A stretch of 64,000 bases of DNA, from positions 620,001 to 684,000 of the forward strand of contig NZ_SJSA01000001.1 of the NCBI RefSeq assembly GCF_004766125.1, written 5' to 3'. Position 1 is the first letter of the stretch, and the number at the start of each line of letters is the position of its first letter. The notes beneath the pieces were generated by a model. That model did no database searches and had not been told where the DNA came from. It saw only the letters and a program-made list of their open reading frames with translations. Origin of the DNA: Duncaniella freteri (GTDB taxonomy: Bacteria > Bacteroidota > Bacteroidia > Bacteroidales > Muribaculaceae). Shown here in pieces: positions 24,690-33,228 of the stretch. The position numbers were made by a program, and so were the translations under genes.

Positions 24690-26792
24690 TTATGAAATCT
24701 TGGACCAGTCACGAATGCGTGAACCGAGGCGTGCAAGCTGACGCGCAAGCATCGCACCGGCAGGCGAGGCAAGTTCAGGATCGGCATCAAGTATGTCACA
24801 CACCGCATCGCGAGCCATCTGTACAACCTGACCGTCAGTCGAAAGATTTGCTATGTGAAGATCGAAAGGTATGCCGCTCTGCATGGTGCCCTCTATGTCG
24901 CCTGGACCGCGCATCTGCATGTCAGCCTCCGCTATGGCAAACCCATCAGTGGTCGCAGTCATAAGTTCGAGACGCTTGCGTGTGTCACCTGAGATCTTCC
25001 GTTTTGTCATGAGGATGCAATAGCTCTGCCCCTCCCCTCGCCCTACACGCCCTCGCAACTGATGGAGCTGCGAGAGACCGAAACGCTCGGCATTCTCAAT
25101 CAGCATAGTAGTGGCATTGGGCACATTCACCCCTACTTCAATCACCGTCGTGCTCACAAGTATCTGAGCCTCACCTGAAGCGAAGATACTCATCTGATAG
25201 TCCTTTTCCTCAGGCTTAAGTTTGCCGTGGACATATGCCACACGATAGTTGCGGTATATCTCGCAGATATTCTCATACCCTTCCTCAAGCGAACGCAAGT
25301 CGAGCTTCTCGTTCTCCTTTATAAGCGGATACACAATATAGACCTGCCTCCCCATCCTGAGCTGTCGCGCTATCCCCTGATATGTGGCGAGGCGGTTCTC
25401 ATCATAGCGCAAGAGGGTCTGTACAGGCTTGCGTCCGGGCGGAAGCTCATCTATTACACTCACATCAAGATCTCCGTAGACCGTCATGGCGAGTGTGCGT
25501 GGTATAGGGGTTGCCGTCATCACGAGCACATGCGGAGAAATCACATTCTTGTTCCACAGACGCGCACGCTGAGCCACACCGAAGCGATGTTGCTCATCAA
25601 TGACAATATATCCGAGATTGCGGAATCTGACACGGTCCTCGATCACTGCATGGGTGCCGATAAGAATATGGAGAGACCCATCAAGCAGCTGGGCATCGAT
25701 CTCGTCACGCATTTTCTTTCTCGTAGAGCCTGTGAGCAGTTTCACATTCACCCCCATGGGAGCGACAAGTGCCTGAATGGTCTCGAAATGCTGGGTGGCA
25801 AGGATCTCGGTCGGAGCCATCAGACAAGCCTGATAACCGTTGTCAAGAGCTATGAGCATTGTGAGCAGTGCCACAAGGGTCTTGCCGCTACCCACATCCC
25901 CCTGCAAAAGCCGGTTCATCTGACGCCCTGTAGCCATATCGGAGCGTATCTCCTTTATAACCCTCTTCTGAGCACCTGTGAGCGGGAAAGGGAGAAACTG
26001 GCTATAAAAATTATTGAAGAACTGCCCGATACGAGGAAAACGGAAACCCTGGGTGGAGGATGAACGTCGGCGCGCATAACGCTGTATATCGAGCTGAAGA
26101 TAGAACAGTTCCTCAAATTTCAATCTAAGCCTCGCCTTGTCAAGCATGGCGAGTGTGGGAGGGTTATGTATCGCGGAGAGAGCCGTACGCAGTTCAAGCA
26201 GGTTGTACCGTCTGATCACCTCTTGAGGAAGTGTCTCTGAGAGAGTGTGGATGCCTGATATTATTTCTGTGGCGGCATTTGCAAATGTGCGTGACGAGAA
26301 GCCGCGGTTGCGCAACTGCTCTGTGAGAGGATACACGCCGCGAAAACCACCCTGAGCCAATGGCGAATCAGGCAGCTCCACTTCTGGGTGCACCATATTG
26401 ACACGACCGTTGAACAATGTCGGCTTGCCGAACACTATATAGTCCGTAGCGGTGCGGTAATGCTCCCGCAGCCATTTTATGCGCTGGAACCATATCACCT
26501 CCATAGTACCTGTGCCATCGGTGAAAAGCCCTACAAGCCTCTGTCTGGCCCCTTCCCCCTGCACGGTCATGGTGACGAATCTTCCCTTGAGCTGAACCGA
26601 TGGCATATCATCCATAGCCGCCCCCTGCAACTCGGCAACCGTACGTATGGATGTGCGGTCGACATAATGGGTAGGAAAATGATACAGCATATCATAATAA
26701 GTCCGTATGCCGAGATTCTTGTCAAGAAGCTCGGCACGCTTGGGACCCATCCCACGCAAGAATTTTATGTCGGTATTACGCAGCCGGTCCAT
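24690..26792 (-). CDS. recG: ATP-dependent DNA helicase RecG
   Basis: RecG is a monomeric superfamily-2 translocase that remodels stalled replication forks and branched DNA. The 700-residue product has the N-terminal wedge/OB domain (GMGPKRAELLDKNLGI with a helix-hairpin-helix, LKGRFVTMTVQGEGARQRLVGLF), then motif I LLQGDVGSGKTLVALL (about 298), the MAPTEILATQH block, motif II DEQHRFGV (DEQH rather than DEAH, typical of RecG/Mfd), VMTATPIPRTLAM, and C-terminal helicase motifs TTVIEVGVNVPNATTM and QLHQLRGRVGRG. Its start overlaps the end of ispD by 17 nt, so the two are translationally coupled. Confidence 0.96.
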   Translation of the reverse strand: MDRLRNTDIKFLRGMGPKRAELLDKNLGIRTYYDMLYHFPTHYVDRTSIRTVAELQGAAMDDMPSVQLKGRFVTMTVQGEGARQRLVGLFTDGTGTMEVIWFQRIKWLREHYRTATDYIVFGKPTLFNGRVNMVHPEVELPDSPLAQGGFRGVYPLTEQLRNRGFSSRTFANAATEIISGIHTLSETLPQEVIRRYNLLELRTALSAIHNPPTLAMLDKARLRLKFEELFYLQLDIQRYARRRSSSTQGFRFPRIGQFFNNFYSQFLPFPLTGAQKRVIKEIRSDMATGRQMNRLLQGDVGSGKTLVALLTMLIALDNGYQACLMAPTEILATQHFETIQALVAPMGVNVKLLTGSTRKKMRDEIDAQLLDGSLHILIGTHAVIEDRVRFRNLGYIVIDEQHRFGVAQRARLWNKNVISPHVLVMTATPIPRTLAMTVYGDLDVSVIDELPPGRKPVQTLLRYDENRLATYQGIARQLRMGRQVYIVYPLIKENEKLDLRSLEEGYENICEIYRNYRVAYVHGKLKPEEKDYQMSIFASGEAQILVSTTVIEVGVNVPNATTMLIENAERFGLSQLHQLRGRVGRGEGQSYCILMTKRKISGDTRKRLELMTATTDGFAIAEADMQMRGPGDIEGTMQSGIPFDLHIANLSTDGQVVQMARDAVCDILDADPELASPAGAMLARQLARLGSRIRDWSKIS

Positions 26793-27480
26793 TCAGTTCT
26801 ATTCGTGCGATATCACCGGGATTTGTCACTTTGATGTTTGAAGTATCACCGTCAACAAGAGCCAATGAGGTATAGCCGGCTGCCTCCATTACAGAAGCAT
26901 CATCGGTGAACGATGGCATGATCTCCTGACGATATGCCTCGATCAGAGCATGTCCGTCAAAGAGCTGAGGTGTCTGAACGGCACGATAAATCGAACGGTC
27001 GACTGATACCGAAGAGCCATCTGGAAGAATCTGACGGATGGAATCGGTCACCGACACTACCGGAATCACCCCCGGGTGAGAGTCATCAAGAGCCGCAAGC
27101 AGACGCCTCATCATATCACCGGTCACCATAGGGCGCGCAGCATCATGAACCGTAACCCATCCCACAGTTTCAGGACACAACGTATCTACAGCATTCTTCA
27201 CACTATGAGCACGTGAGGGACCTCCGGTCACAATATCATGAGGGAGAGTGAACCCATATTCGGCACACATCTCACGCCACCCCTCCACCATATCGGCACT
27301 AAGCACTACTATAATACGTGCATCGTGAGCTGAAGAGTGCAACCGTTCAAGGGTGGTCATAAGAAGAGGTCTGCCCCACAGGTCGCAGAACTGTTTGGGC
27401 ATGTCGGCTCCATAACGGCTCCCGCTTCCGGCAGCAACCACAATATGCACATTCTCGGCTGATTCAGGATAATACTTCAT
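26776..27480 (-). CDS. ispD: 2-C-methyl-D-erythritol 4-phosphate cytidylyltransferase
   Basis: IspD transfers CMP to methylerythritol phosphate, the third step of the non-mevalonate isoprenoid pathway. From ATG 27480 the 234-residue protein begins MKYYPESAENVHIVVAAGSGSRYGADMPKQF, containing the AAGxGxRxG nucleotide loop. It continues with VLSADMVEGW, VTGGPSRAHSV, VTVHDAARPMV and AVQTPQLFD, all IspD signatures. An upstream ATG at 27513 would add eleven residues before the conserved start and is less likely. It precedes and overlaps recG by 17 nt. A -7-like TAATTTTG lies upstream on the minus strand (27573-27580). Confidence 0.92.
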   Translation of the reverse strand: MKYYPESAENVHIVVAAGSGSRYGADMPKQFCDLWGRPLLMTTLERLHSSAHDARIIVVLSADMVEGWREMCAEYGFTLPHDIVTGGPSRAHSVKNAVDTLCPETVGWVTVHDAARPMVTGDMMRRLLAALDDSHPGVIPVVSVTDSIRQILPDGSSVSVDRSIYRAVQTPQLFDGHALIEAYRQEIMPSFTDDASVMEAAGYTSLALVDGDTSNIKVTNPGDIARIELNGPAA

Positions 27481-27634
27481 TGGCTTATCTGATGGACATT
27501 CAATGCTTATCACAGGGATGCATCATGATTATGAAACAATAATTTTAACGCAAGCCCATGCGATTTACGTTACAAAATTAGCGAAAATTTCAGAGAGCAC
27601 AATTTATAATTATCCCCAACCGATGACCGAGCAA

Positions 27635-27670
27635 TAAAAAAAGCCTGTCGAAACCGATGATCGACAAGCT
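27635..27670 (-). terminator. Intrinsic terminator of the small lipoprotein gene
   Basis: AGCCTGTCGA (27642-27651) and TCGACAAGCT (27661-27670) pair with one mismatch; on the minus strand the hairpin is followed by a run of seven T. It lies 66 nt past the lipoprotein stop. The rest of 27481-27735 shows only the ispD upstream region. Confidence 0.8.
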
Positions 27671-27735
27671 ATGAGCAATAATATCAAGAACTAATATCAA
27701 TACATATCTCTACAAAGGGCTATCTGTAGTGTATT

Positions 27736-28107
27736 TCACTTAGCACCTCTCATCAGAGTCTGTATATCAGGCAACTCAATAGAATCACCATTTGCTTTCA
27801 TCTGGGCGATCAACTCATTCGTCTTATTTATTTCCCCAAGCTGGTAACGATAGTTTTCAGGACTTACACCTAATTCAGAGGCTTCATCCTCTGATATGTC
27901 AAGAACATACTTGTCCCCATCCAACTTCACATAATCAACCAACAGCAAAGCCGCATTTCGCTTAGATGCCAAATCCGCATCAGATTCAATACGCATATCA
28001 AGACTATCAACAGCCACTGAGGCTGATTCAGACTGTGACTCGACCTGCTGCTTACAGGCCACAACTGTCAACAGTACGACAAAACAAAAAAATACACGAA
28101 AATTCAT
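27736..28107 (-). CDS. Small lipoprotein of unknown function
   Basis: A 123-residue protein I do not recognise. The signal peptide MNFRVFFCFVVLLTVVAC ends in a lipobox (TVVAC), giving a 106-residue mature lipoprotein starting CKQQVESQSESAS. The mature part has a Ser/Glu-rich linker (about 18-45) and then an acidic helical region (SKRNAALLLVDYVKLDGDKYVLDISEDEASELGVS, ending NKTNELIAQMKANGDSIELPDIQTLMRGAK). Its own promoter and terminator make it a single-gene transcript. No enzyme motif or homologous fold is apparent. Confidence 0.78.
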   Translation of the reverse strand: MNFRVFFCFVVLLTVVACKQQVESQSESASVAVDSLDMRIESDADLASKRNAALLLVDYVKLDGDKYVLDISEDEASELGVSPENYRYQLGEINKTNELIAQMKANGDSIELPDIQTLMRGAK

Positions 28108-28380
28108 GATATCAATGAGTTATTTATTATATGCTATTTCTCCATAATATTAAAATATGACAAATATAGCCACAAAACCTAATATTTACAACTCATTATC
28201 AACAACAGTTCGGTAATTTTTGAGCAGGCATAGCTGTATCGCACTGATACACAATAGTTTGCATTGATATTGAATTATTATTGCATCTTATTGATATTCA
28301 ATTGAATATGCAAATTTTACCGAACTATTGATCAAGAAAAAACAACAGAAATTGTACACATTCAAAGGGAATACAGAAAA

Positions 28381-28409
28381 GCGGGGTCGCGAACTCGTCG
28401 CAACCCCGC
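28381..28409 (-). terminator. Strong GC hairpin, minus-strand terminator-like
   Basis: GCGGGGTCGCGA (28381-28392) pairs with TCGCAACCCCGC (28398-28409) with one mismatch and a 5-nt loop; on the minus strand TTTTC follows. It has no conventional gene upstream on that strand before uxuB, whose own terminator lies at 28668-28724. Confidence 0.65.
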
Positions 28410-28667
28410 TCCTCACGTTTCAACTATTTATTTATGAGAGCCTCAGTATCCAGTTTCACAACTCGGTAAAGAGGACGAGGGATGTTGTGCCTTATGTCTT
28501 TTATTTATGCTTCATCATTAAAACAAACTCTCCTGAGAAATAGCACAAAGATTTGCGCTAAAAGAGATTAAAAAACCATAACATAAGGGCTTAAATTAAG
28601 GATTGTATGTTAAAATCAAGGTTTTTTCAGTTCTCTTTCGGATTACAATAACTCTCCACTGAAAAAT

Positions 28668-28724
28668 GACCAAGACCCCACTTAACTATAGGGGTCATAC
28701 CTATAGCTAAATGGGGCTTTGGTC
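28668..28724 (-). terminator. Hairpin terminating the eda-uxuA-uxuB operon
   Basis: Long imperfect inverted repeat: GACCAAGACCCCACTTAACTATAG (28668-28691) against CTATAGCTAAATGGGGCTTTGGTC (28701-28724), 29 nt past the uxuB stop. Confidence 0.65.
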
Positions 28725-28752
28725 CTGTATTTACCGATGGTTGGGTATATCC

Positions 28753-29565
28753 CTACATCGCAAACGAGTTGAAACCGCCGTCGACCACCGCAACTGTGCC
28801 GGTGACGAAAGCAGAAGCATCGGAGATGAGATACTGAATAGTACCGCAAAGCTCCTCAGGCTCGCCAAAACGCTTGAATGGTGTCTGACGTATCACATCG
28901 GCTCCACGCTGGGTCAACGATCCGTCAGGATTGGTGAGAAGCGCACGGTTCTGGTTGGTGATGAAGAAACCCGGAGCGATGGCATTGACACGAATAGCGG
29001 AGGTAAATTTAGTGGCAACCTCATTTGCCATAAAGGCTGTGAAGTTGGATATACCGGCTTTGGCGGCGGCATAACCGCACACACGTGTCATGGGGCGGAA
29101 AGCCGCCATGGATGAGAAGTTGACTATCGAACCACGGCCAGCCTCGACCATCGGGCGAAGGAACACCTGGGTGGGGATGACTGTCCCTGTGAGGTTGAGG
29201 TCAAGAACCTTCTGGAAAGCCTCGGTCTTAAGATCGAAGAATGTCTGATCCGGAGCAATGACAGCTCCGCTCATATTACCACCTGCGGCATTGAGAAGAG
29301 CGTCCACCCTGCCATACTTAGCAAGAATCTCCCTGCAGTTGTCCTCTACAACCTTCTGGTCCATAACGTCGGTGACGAGAAACATTGCCTCGCCCCCTTT
29401 GGCGGTGATGCCGGCAACTATTTCATCGCCTTCATCCTTGCGACGGCCCATAAGCACAACTTTTGCGCCCTGGGTGGCAAGATACTCACCTATGCAACGA
29501 CCGAGCACACCGGTTCCGCCGGTGATCACTACTACCTGGTCTTTTACTGAAAAGATTTCGTTCAT
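28753..29565 (-). CDS. uxuB: SDR-type D-mannonate oxidoreductase (fructuronate reductase)
   Basis: An NAD(P)-dependent short-chain dehydrogenase of 270 residues. The Rossmann motif GGTGVLGRCIGEYLA (about 16-30), the NAAGGN strand, the SSMAAF Ser, and the active-site Tyr/Lys in GYAAAKAGI (Y-x3-K) are intact; C-terminal SAFVTGTVAVVDGGF is the classic SDR end. The family includes many substrates. Its place directly after eda and uxuA makes D-mannonate/fructuronate interconversion by far the likeliest, as in the SDR-type UxuB of Bacillus. It is the third gene of the operon, 27 nt after uxuA. Alternative: gluconate 5-dehydrogenase-like activity. Confidence 0.85.
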   Translation of the reverse strand: MNEIFSVKDQVVVITGGTGVLGRCIGEYLATQGAKVVLMGRRKDEGDEIVAGITAKGGEAMFLVTDVMDQKVVEDNCREILAKYGRVDALLNAAGGNMSGAVIAPDQTFFDLKTEAFQKVLDLNLTGTVIPTQVFLRPMVEAGRGSIVNFSSMAAFRPMTRVCGYAAAKAGISNFTAFMANEVATKFTSAIRVNAIAPGFFITNQNRALLTNPDGSLTQRGADVIRQTPFKRFGEPEELCGTIQYLISDASAFVTGTVAVVDGGFNSFAM

Positions 29566-29592
29566 GTTAATTCTATTACTTTCTTCCTGATC

Positions 29593-30747
29593 TTAATTTC
29601 GGCATGCAGCCATCACTCCATCAATCTGACCGAGAGCAAGCATACGTCCGTGGAATGAGTATCCGGCATTGTACCCGCGGTCAGCGTCGCCAAGCATGAG
29701 CTCAGCATGATCGACGCGCATAGGCACTCCAGGACGCTCCTTTTCAAAAATACGCACCACTTCAATCAGCCTCGGATCAAGATGTGACGACTCCTTGAAA
29801 TCTCCGCCCGGAAGGGTCTTGCAGATACGGATATGAGCGAAATGTGTGTTCTTGGCATATTTCCTGGCAAGCTCCACAACGTCATTATGGGCTCCCGCGC
29901 TCAACGATCCGGCACAGAATGTAAGTCCGTTGTGAGGGTCAGGCACTGCATTAAGGAACGCTTCGATATCGGCATCACAGGTGACAATACGCGGAAGTCC
30001 GAGAATCGGACGAGGGGGATCGTCAGGATGCACACACATATTGATGTCATATTCACGGCACACCGGCATGATGGCGTTAAGGAAATAAGCCATATTTGCA
30101 CGCAGCTGAGCGGCATCGATTCCGTCGTAAAGCTTTAGGAGCTCACGGAACTTCTGCACAGGATCAAGGTCCGCTTCCGAAATATTTCCGTTGACAAATC
30201 CCTGAGTCTTGACAATAATGTTCTCCACAAGACGCTTCTCCCCTTCAGGAGTCATAGTCTCACGTATCTCGGCTACACGTCCGAGTGTAGCTGCATCGTA
30301 GTCAGCCTCGGCACCCTCACGCTTAAGGATGTGGATGTCGAAATAAGCGAATTCACCAAGATTGAAGTAAAGATTGGTGGTTCCGTTGGGATTGGGATAG
30401 TCAAGATCAGTGCGCGCCCAGTCAAGAACTGGCATAAAATTGTAGCACACGGTCTTTACGCCAGCCTTTCCGAGATTGGCAAGGCTGACTTTGTACTTCT
30501 CAATAAGCTCATCACGGTCAGGTCCGGCATACTTGATGGACTCGGATACCGGAAGACTCTCCACCACGCTCCATCTCAGACCATGGTCCTCGATGTAGCT
30601 CTTCATTTTCTCGACCTCTTCCAGAGTCCATATCTCTCCGTTAGGGATATGATGGAGTGCGGTCACTATACCCTCAACGCCAATCTGACGCAGCATATCA
30701 AGGGTGATCTTGTCGTTGGGTCCAAACCAACGCCATGTTTTTTCCAT
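29593..30747 (-). CDS. uxuA: Mannonate dehydratase
   Basis: UxuA dehydrates D-mannonate to 2-keto-3-deoxygluconate (KDG) in hexuronate breakdown; it is a TIM-barrel metal enzyme. From ATG 30747 (MEKTWRWFGPNDKITLDMLRQIG) it has 384 residues. It shows TALHHIPNGEIWTLEEVEKMK, VESLPVSESIK, CYNFMPVLDWARTDL, CVHPDDPPRPILGLPRIVT, TFCAGSLSAGAHNDV, the metal-site HFAHIRICK region and the MRVDHAEL-x-G C-terminal block. An earlier ATG at 30792 overlaps eda and adds a non-conserved extension, so it was rejected. It sits 41 nt after eda, and the KDG kinase needed between them (kdgK) is not in the window. Confidence 0.95.
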   Translation of the reverse strand: MEKTWRWFGPNDKITLDMLRQIGVEGIVTALHHIPNGEIWTLEEVEKMKSYIEDHGLRWSVVESLPVSESIKYAGPDRDELIEKYKVSLANLGKAGVKTVCYNFMPVLDWARTDLDYPNPNGTTNLYFNLGEFAYFDIHILKREGAEADYDAATLGRVAEIRETMTPEGEKRLVENIIVKTQGFVNGNISEADLDPVQKFRELLKLYDGIDAAQLRANMAYFLNAIMPVCREYDINMCVHPDDPPRPILGLPRIVTCDADIEAFLNAVPDPHNGLTFCAGSLSAGAHNDVVELARKYAKNTHFAHIRICKTLPGGDFKESSHLDPRLIEVVRIFEKERPGVPMRVDHAELMLGDADRGYNAGYSFHGRMLALGQIDGVMAACRN

Positions 30748-30788
30748 AGATAAGTTTATGTGGTTCTTATAATTCCTGTCCGAAACGA

Positions 30789-31457
30789 TCACTTGCGTGC
30801 ATCAGCAACATAGCCGAGAGCCTCACGGCACTTGTCAGTGACATACTGCCAGTCCTGAGCCGCAACCTTGTCGCCGGGGAAGAGCTTGGAGCCCATGCCC
30901 ACGCAGAACACACCTGCCTTGATCCATCCTTCGATATTCTCTTTGGTAGGCTCGACACCACCTGTCACCATAAGCTTGGTCCAGGGCATGGGTGCCATAA
31001 GACCCTTGACAAATTTCGGTCCGAGAACATCGCCGGGGAAACATTTGCAAAGATCACAACCGGTTTCCTGTGCCGCACCCACCTCGCTCACTGTTCCACA
31101 GCCTGGAGTATATGGGACAAGACGGCGGTTGCACACACGTGACACCTCCGGATTGAACAATGGACCCACAATGAAGCAAGCCCCAAGCTGTATATAAAGA
31201 GCGGCAGTGGCGGGATCCACTACAGAGCCTACGCCCATAGCCATATCAGGACATTCCTTAGCGGCAAATTTCACTACCTCAGCAAATACCTCATGAGCGA
31301 AGTCGCCACGGTTGGTGAACTCAAAAGCGCGGATGCCACCTTCGTAACAAGCTTTAACTACCTGCTTTGCGACTTCAGCATCCTTATGATAAAACACGGG
31401 TACTACACCGGTGGCTCCCATCTTGGCGAGCACGGCTACTTTGTCAAACTTTGCCAT
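30789..31457 (-). CDS. eda: KDPG/4-hydroxy-2-oxoglutarate aldolase
   Basis: Class I aldolase splitting 2-keto-3-deoxy-6-phosphogluconate into pyruvate and glyceraldehyde-3-phosphate. The 222-residue protein has the barrel signatures GVVPVFYHKDAEVAKQVVKACYEGGIRAFEFTNRG, VGSVVDPATAALYIQLGACFIVGP (near the catalytic Glu region), VPYTPGCGTVSEV and, notably, CKCFPGDVLGPKFVKGLMAPMPWTKLMVTGGVEP, where the Schiff-base Lys lies in CKCFPG. It is first in the operon eda-uxuA-uxuB, downstream of a consensus promoter, so the whole unit would be transcribed for hexuronate use. Confidence 0.94.
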   Translation of the reverse strand: MAKFDKVAVLAKMGATGVVPVFYHKDAEVAKQVVKACYEGGIRAFEFTNRGDFAHEVFAEVVKFAAKECPDMAMGVGSVVDPATAALYIQLGACFIVGPLFNPEVSRVCNRRLVPYTPGCGTVSEVGAAQETGCDLCKCFPGDVLGPKFVKGLMAPMPWTKLMVTGGVEPTKENIEGWIKAGVFCVGMGSKLFPGDKVAAQDWQYVTDKCREALGYVADARK

Positions 31458-31519
31458 TTTATTATAGATTAATTAAGTTTTTAATGGTAGGGACGAACGG
31501 TTTCACGTCCACGGTGACG

Positions 31520-31551
31520 CAAAGGTAACAATTTCCAAGGACGTAAGCAAA
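31520..31551 (-). promoter_or_regulatory. Consensus promoter of eda-uxuA-uxuB
   Basis: On the minus strand, -33 TTTG (31548-31551), 20-nt spacer and -7 TACCTTTG (31520-31527). The start would be near 31515, about 58 nt before the eda ATG. The -33 box lies beside a long inverted repeat (31541-31606). Confidence 0.7.
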
Positions 31552-31606
31552 TAGAAGAGAGGTGCAAACGTACAAGAATCCTGTACTTTCACACCTCTGC
31601 TTACGT
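31541..31606 (-). terminator. Nested inverted repeat ending the xylose operon
   Basis: Two nested arms: ACGTAAGCA (31541-31549) with TGCTTACGT (31598-31606), and AGAGGTG (31558-31564) with CACCTCT (31592-31598), enclosing GTACA/TGTAC. It lies 41 nt downstream of the MFS stop and overlaps the eda promoter's -33 box. Confidence 0.55.
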
Positions 31607-31646
31607 ATTTTACAAGGATGGATTATCATCCTTAATGTCCCTGATG

Positions 31647-33131
31647 TTACTTTCCGGAACGGTTACGCCAAAGATTGGTCATATCCTCAAGGGTCTTGCC
31701 TTTGGTCTCCGGCACAAGTGTGTAGACGAACCATGCCGCGATGATACAGATGACTCCATAAAGGGCATATGCGAACATGTGTCCGAAGCGGTCGCCCATG
31801 TCTCCGAGAGTCATGTTGTACATCGGCACAAAGCTCGATGAAACAATGAAATTGAATATCCACTGGAAAGCGACCGCTATGGCAACCGCTGCCGAACGGA
31901 TAGTGTTGGGGAAAATCTCGGCGATGAGCACCCAGCATATCGGTCCCCACGAGAACATGAAAGATGCTGAATAGACCATGATAGAAAGCACGGGGACAAT
32001 AGGTGCAACTCCGTCAACAAGGTTGCTGAGCGCGACACCCATGGCTCCGACAGCCATACCGATGGACCCCCATATAAGAAGGGGCTTGCGGCCGAGTTTC
32101 TCTACCGTAAACACTGCCACAAGGGTGAACGTGATATTTACAATACCCATATAGACTGTGTTCATCATAGGATCGCTCATACCCATGGACTCGAATATAC
32201 GGGGTGCATAGTAGAGCACGGCATTGATTCCGACTGCCTGCTGGAACACCGACAGCATGACACCCACAAAGATGACCATGACTCCGAACGAGAAGAGCTT
32301 CTCGCTCTTGACTTCGGTTGTCTCCTTGATCTGCCTGAGGATCTCCTTGGCTTTCTCATAGCCGTTGATATGGGAGAGCACTCCGAGAGCCTTTTCGTCC
32401 TTGCCCATGAGCGCAAGGTAGCGGGGCGATTCGGGAACAAGGCACACAAGGACAGTAAAGATTCCTGCCACGAATGCCTCTGATCCGAACATGTATCTCC
32501 ATCCTGTACGGATAGTCCACTCATCGCTCGAACCATGCACCTGATAGATGGTCTCGGAGATCTTCTCTATGACAGGCTGGGTGTGATCGCCAAGGATCAG
32601 GAAGTTGACAAAGTAGACAACAAGCTGACCAAAAATGATAGCAAACTGGTTCCATGACACGAGTGTGCCTCGCATATTGGATGGAGCCACTTCTGCAATA
32701 TACATAGGACAGATTGCCGATGCGAGACCTACACCGATGCCGCCAAGTATGCGGTATATGTTAAAAGCCACGAGCAGGGAAGCCGATGGGGCACCATACT
32801 CGTAGAATAGGAATTCGGGACAGTAGCTGCCCAGAGCGGACAGGAAGAAAAATACTCCGGCGATGGCAAGCGACCGCTTACGACCGAAATATGATGCGAA
32901 AAAACCTGATATGGCTGAACCGATAATGCAGCCGAGAAGTGCACTTGAAGATGTGATGCCGTGGATTGTATCGGTATAAACAAAGTCCTTTGCTCCAAGG
33001 AAGAATGCCTGAAGCCCTTTCTCTGCACCTGAAATCACGGCTGTATCATAACCGAAAAGCAAGCCGCCGAGCACTGCCACCAGAACGATGGAGAACAGGT
33101 AGGTCTTGCTTCCGTTTTGCGGATAATTCAT
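31647..33131 (-). CDS. xylE: Sugar-porter MFS transporter, probable D-xylose/H+ symporter
   Basis: A 494-residue inner-membrane major facilitator of the sugar-porter family with 12 predicted helices. Signatures: GGLLFGYDTAVISGA in helix 1, the FFASYFGRKRSLAIAG loop 2-3 motif, PMYIAEVAPSNMRG, the PESPRYLALMGKD cytoplasmic motif, the mid-protein EKLGRKPLL repeat of motif A, and the terminal VPETKGKTLE. Position after xylA in the same orientation argues for xylose; glucose or arabinose are possible for this family. A short inverted repeat (33168-33214) separates it from xylA by 97 nt, so expression may be partly uncoupled. Confidence 0.85.
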   Translation of the reverse strand: MNYPQNGSKTYLFSIVLVAVLGGLLFGYDTAVISGAEKGLQAFFLGAKDFVYTDTIHGITSSSALLGCIIGSAISGFFASYFGRKRSLAIAGVFFFLSALGSYCPEFLFYEYGAPSASLLVAFNIYRILGGIGVGLASAICPMYIAEVAPSNMRGTLVSWNQFAIIFGQLVVYFVNFLILGDHTQPVIEKISETIYQVHGSSDEWTIRTGWRYMFGSEAFVAGIFTVLVCLVPESPRYLALMGKDEKALGVLSHINGYEKAKEILRQIKETTEVKSEKLFSFGVMVIFVGVMLSVFQQAVGINAVLYYAPRIFESMGMSDPMMNTVYMGIVNITFTLVAVFTVEKLGRKPLLIWGSIGMAVGAMGVALSNLVDGVAPIVPVLSIMVYSASFMFSWGPICWVLIAEIFPNTIRSAAVAIAVAFQWIFNFIVSSSFVPMYNMTLGDMGDRFGHMFAYALYGVICIIAAWFVYTLVPETKGKTLEDMTNLWRNRSGK

Positions 33132-33167
33132 TGGTATTTGAAACTGAAGGTGATAAAAATGAATAGT

Positions 33168-33214
33168 GAAAGGTGAAGATGAATGGTGTCTTCACCCTTC
33201 ATCTTTCACCTTTC
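33168..33214 (-). repeat. Inverted repeat between xylA and xylE
   Basis: GAAAGGTGAAGATGAA (33168-33183) faces TTCATCTTTCACCTTTC (33198-33214) with a one-base bulge. It could attenuate transcription into xylE or protect the 3' end of the upstream mRNA; there is no T run for a strong terminator. Confidence 0.6.
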
Positions 33215-33228
33215 GATTCTTTTATTGA

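Larger units (their letters stand above)
28108..28752. other. 645-nt intergenic region with promoter, hairpins and a coding-like micro-ORF
   Basis: No annotated gene. It contains a minus-strand -7 element TATATTTG (28161-28168) for the small lipoprotein, a strong GC hairpin at 28381-28409, a 26-codon coding-like stretch on the minus strand (28424-28504) and the uxuB terminator (28668-28724). The rest is A/T-rich and shows nothing recognisable. Confidence 0.6.

Noticed and set aside
28328..28543. 71-codon plus-strand frame in the 28.1-28.7 kb gap
   Set aside because: Spans the GC hairpin and has no promoter or protein-like pattern; the minus-strand frame in the same region is more coding-like.
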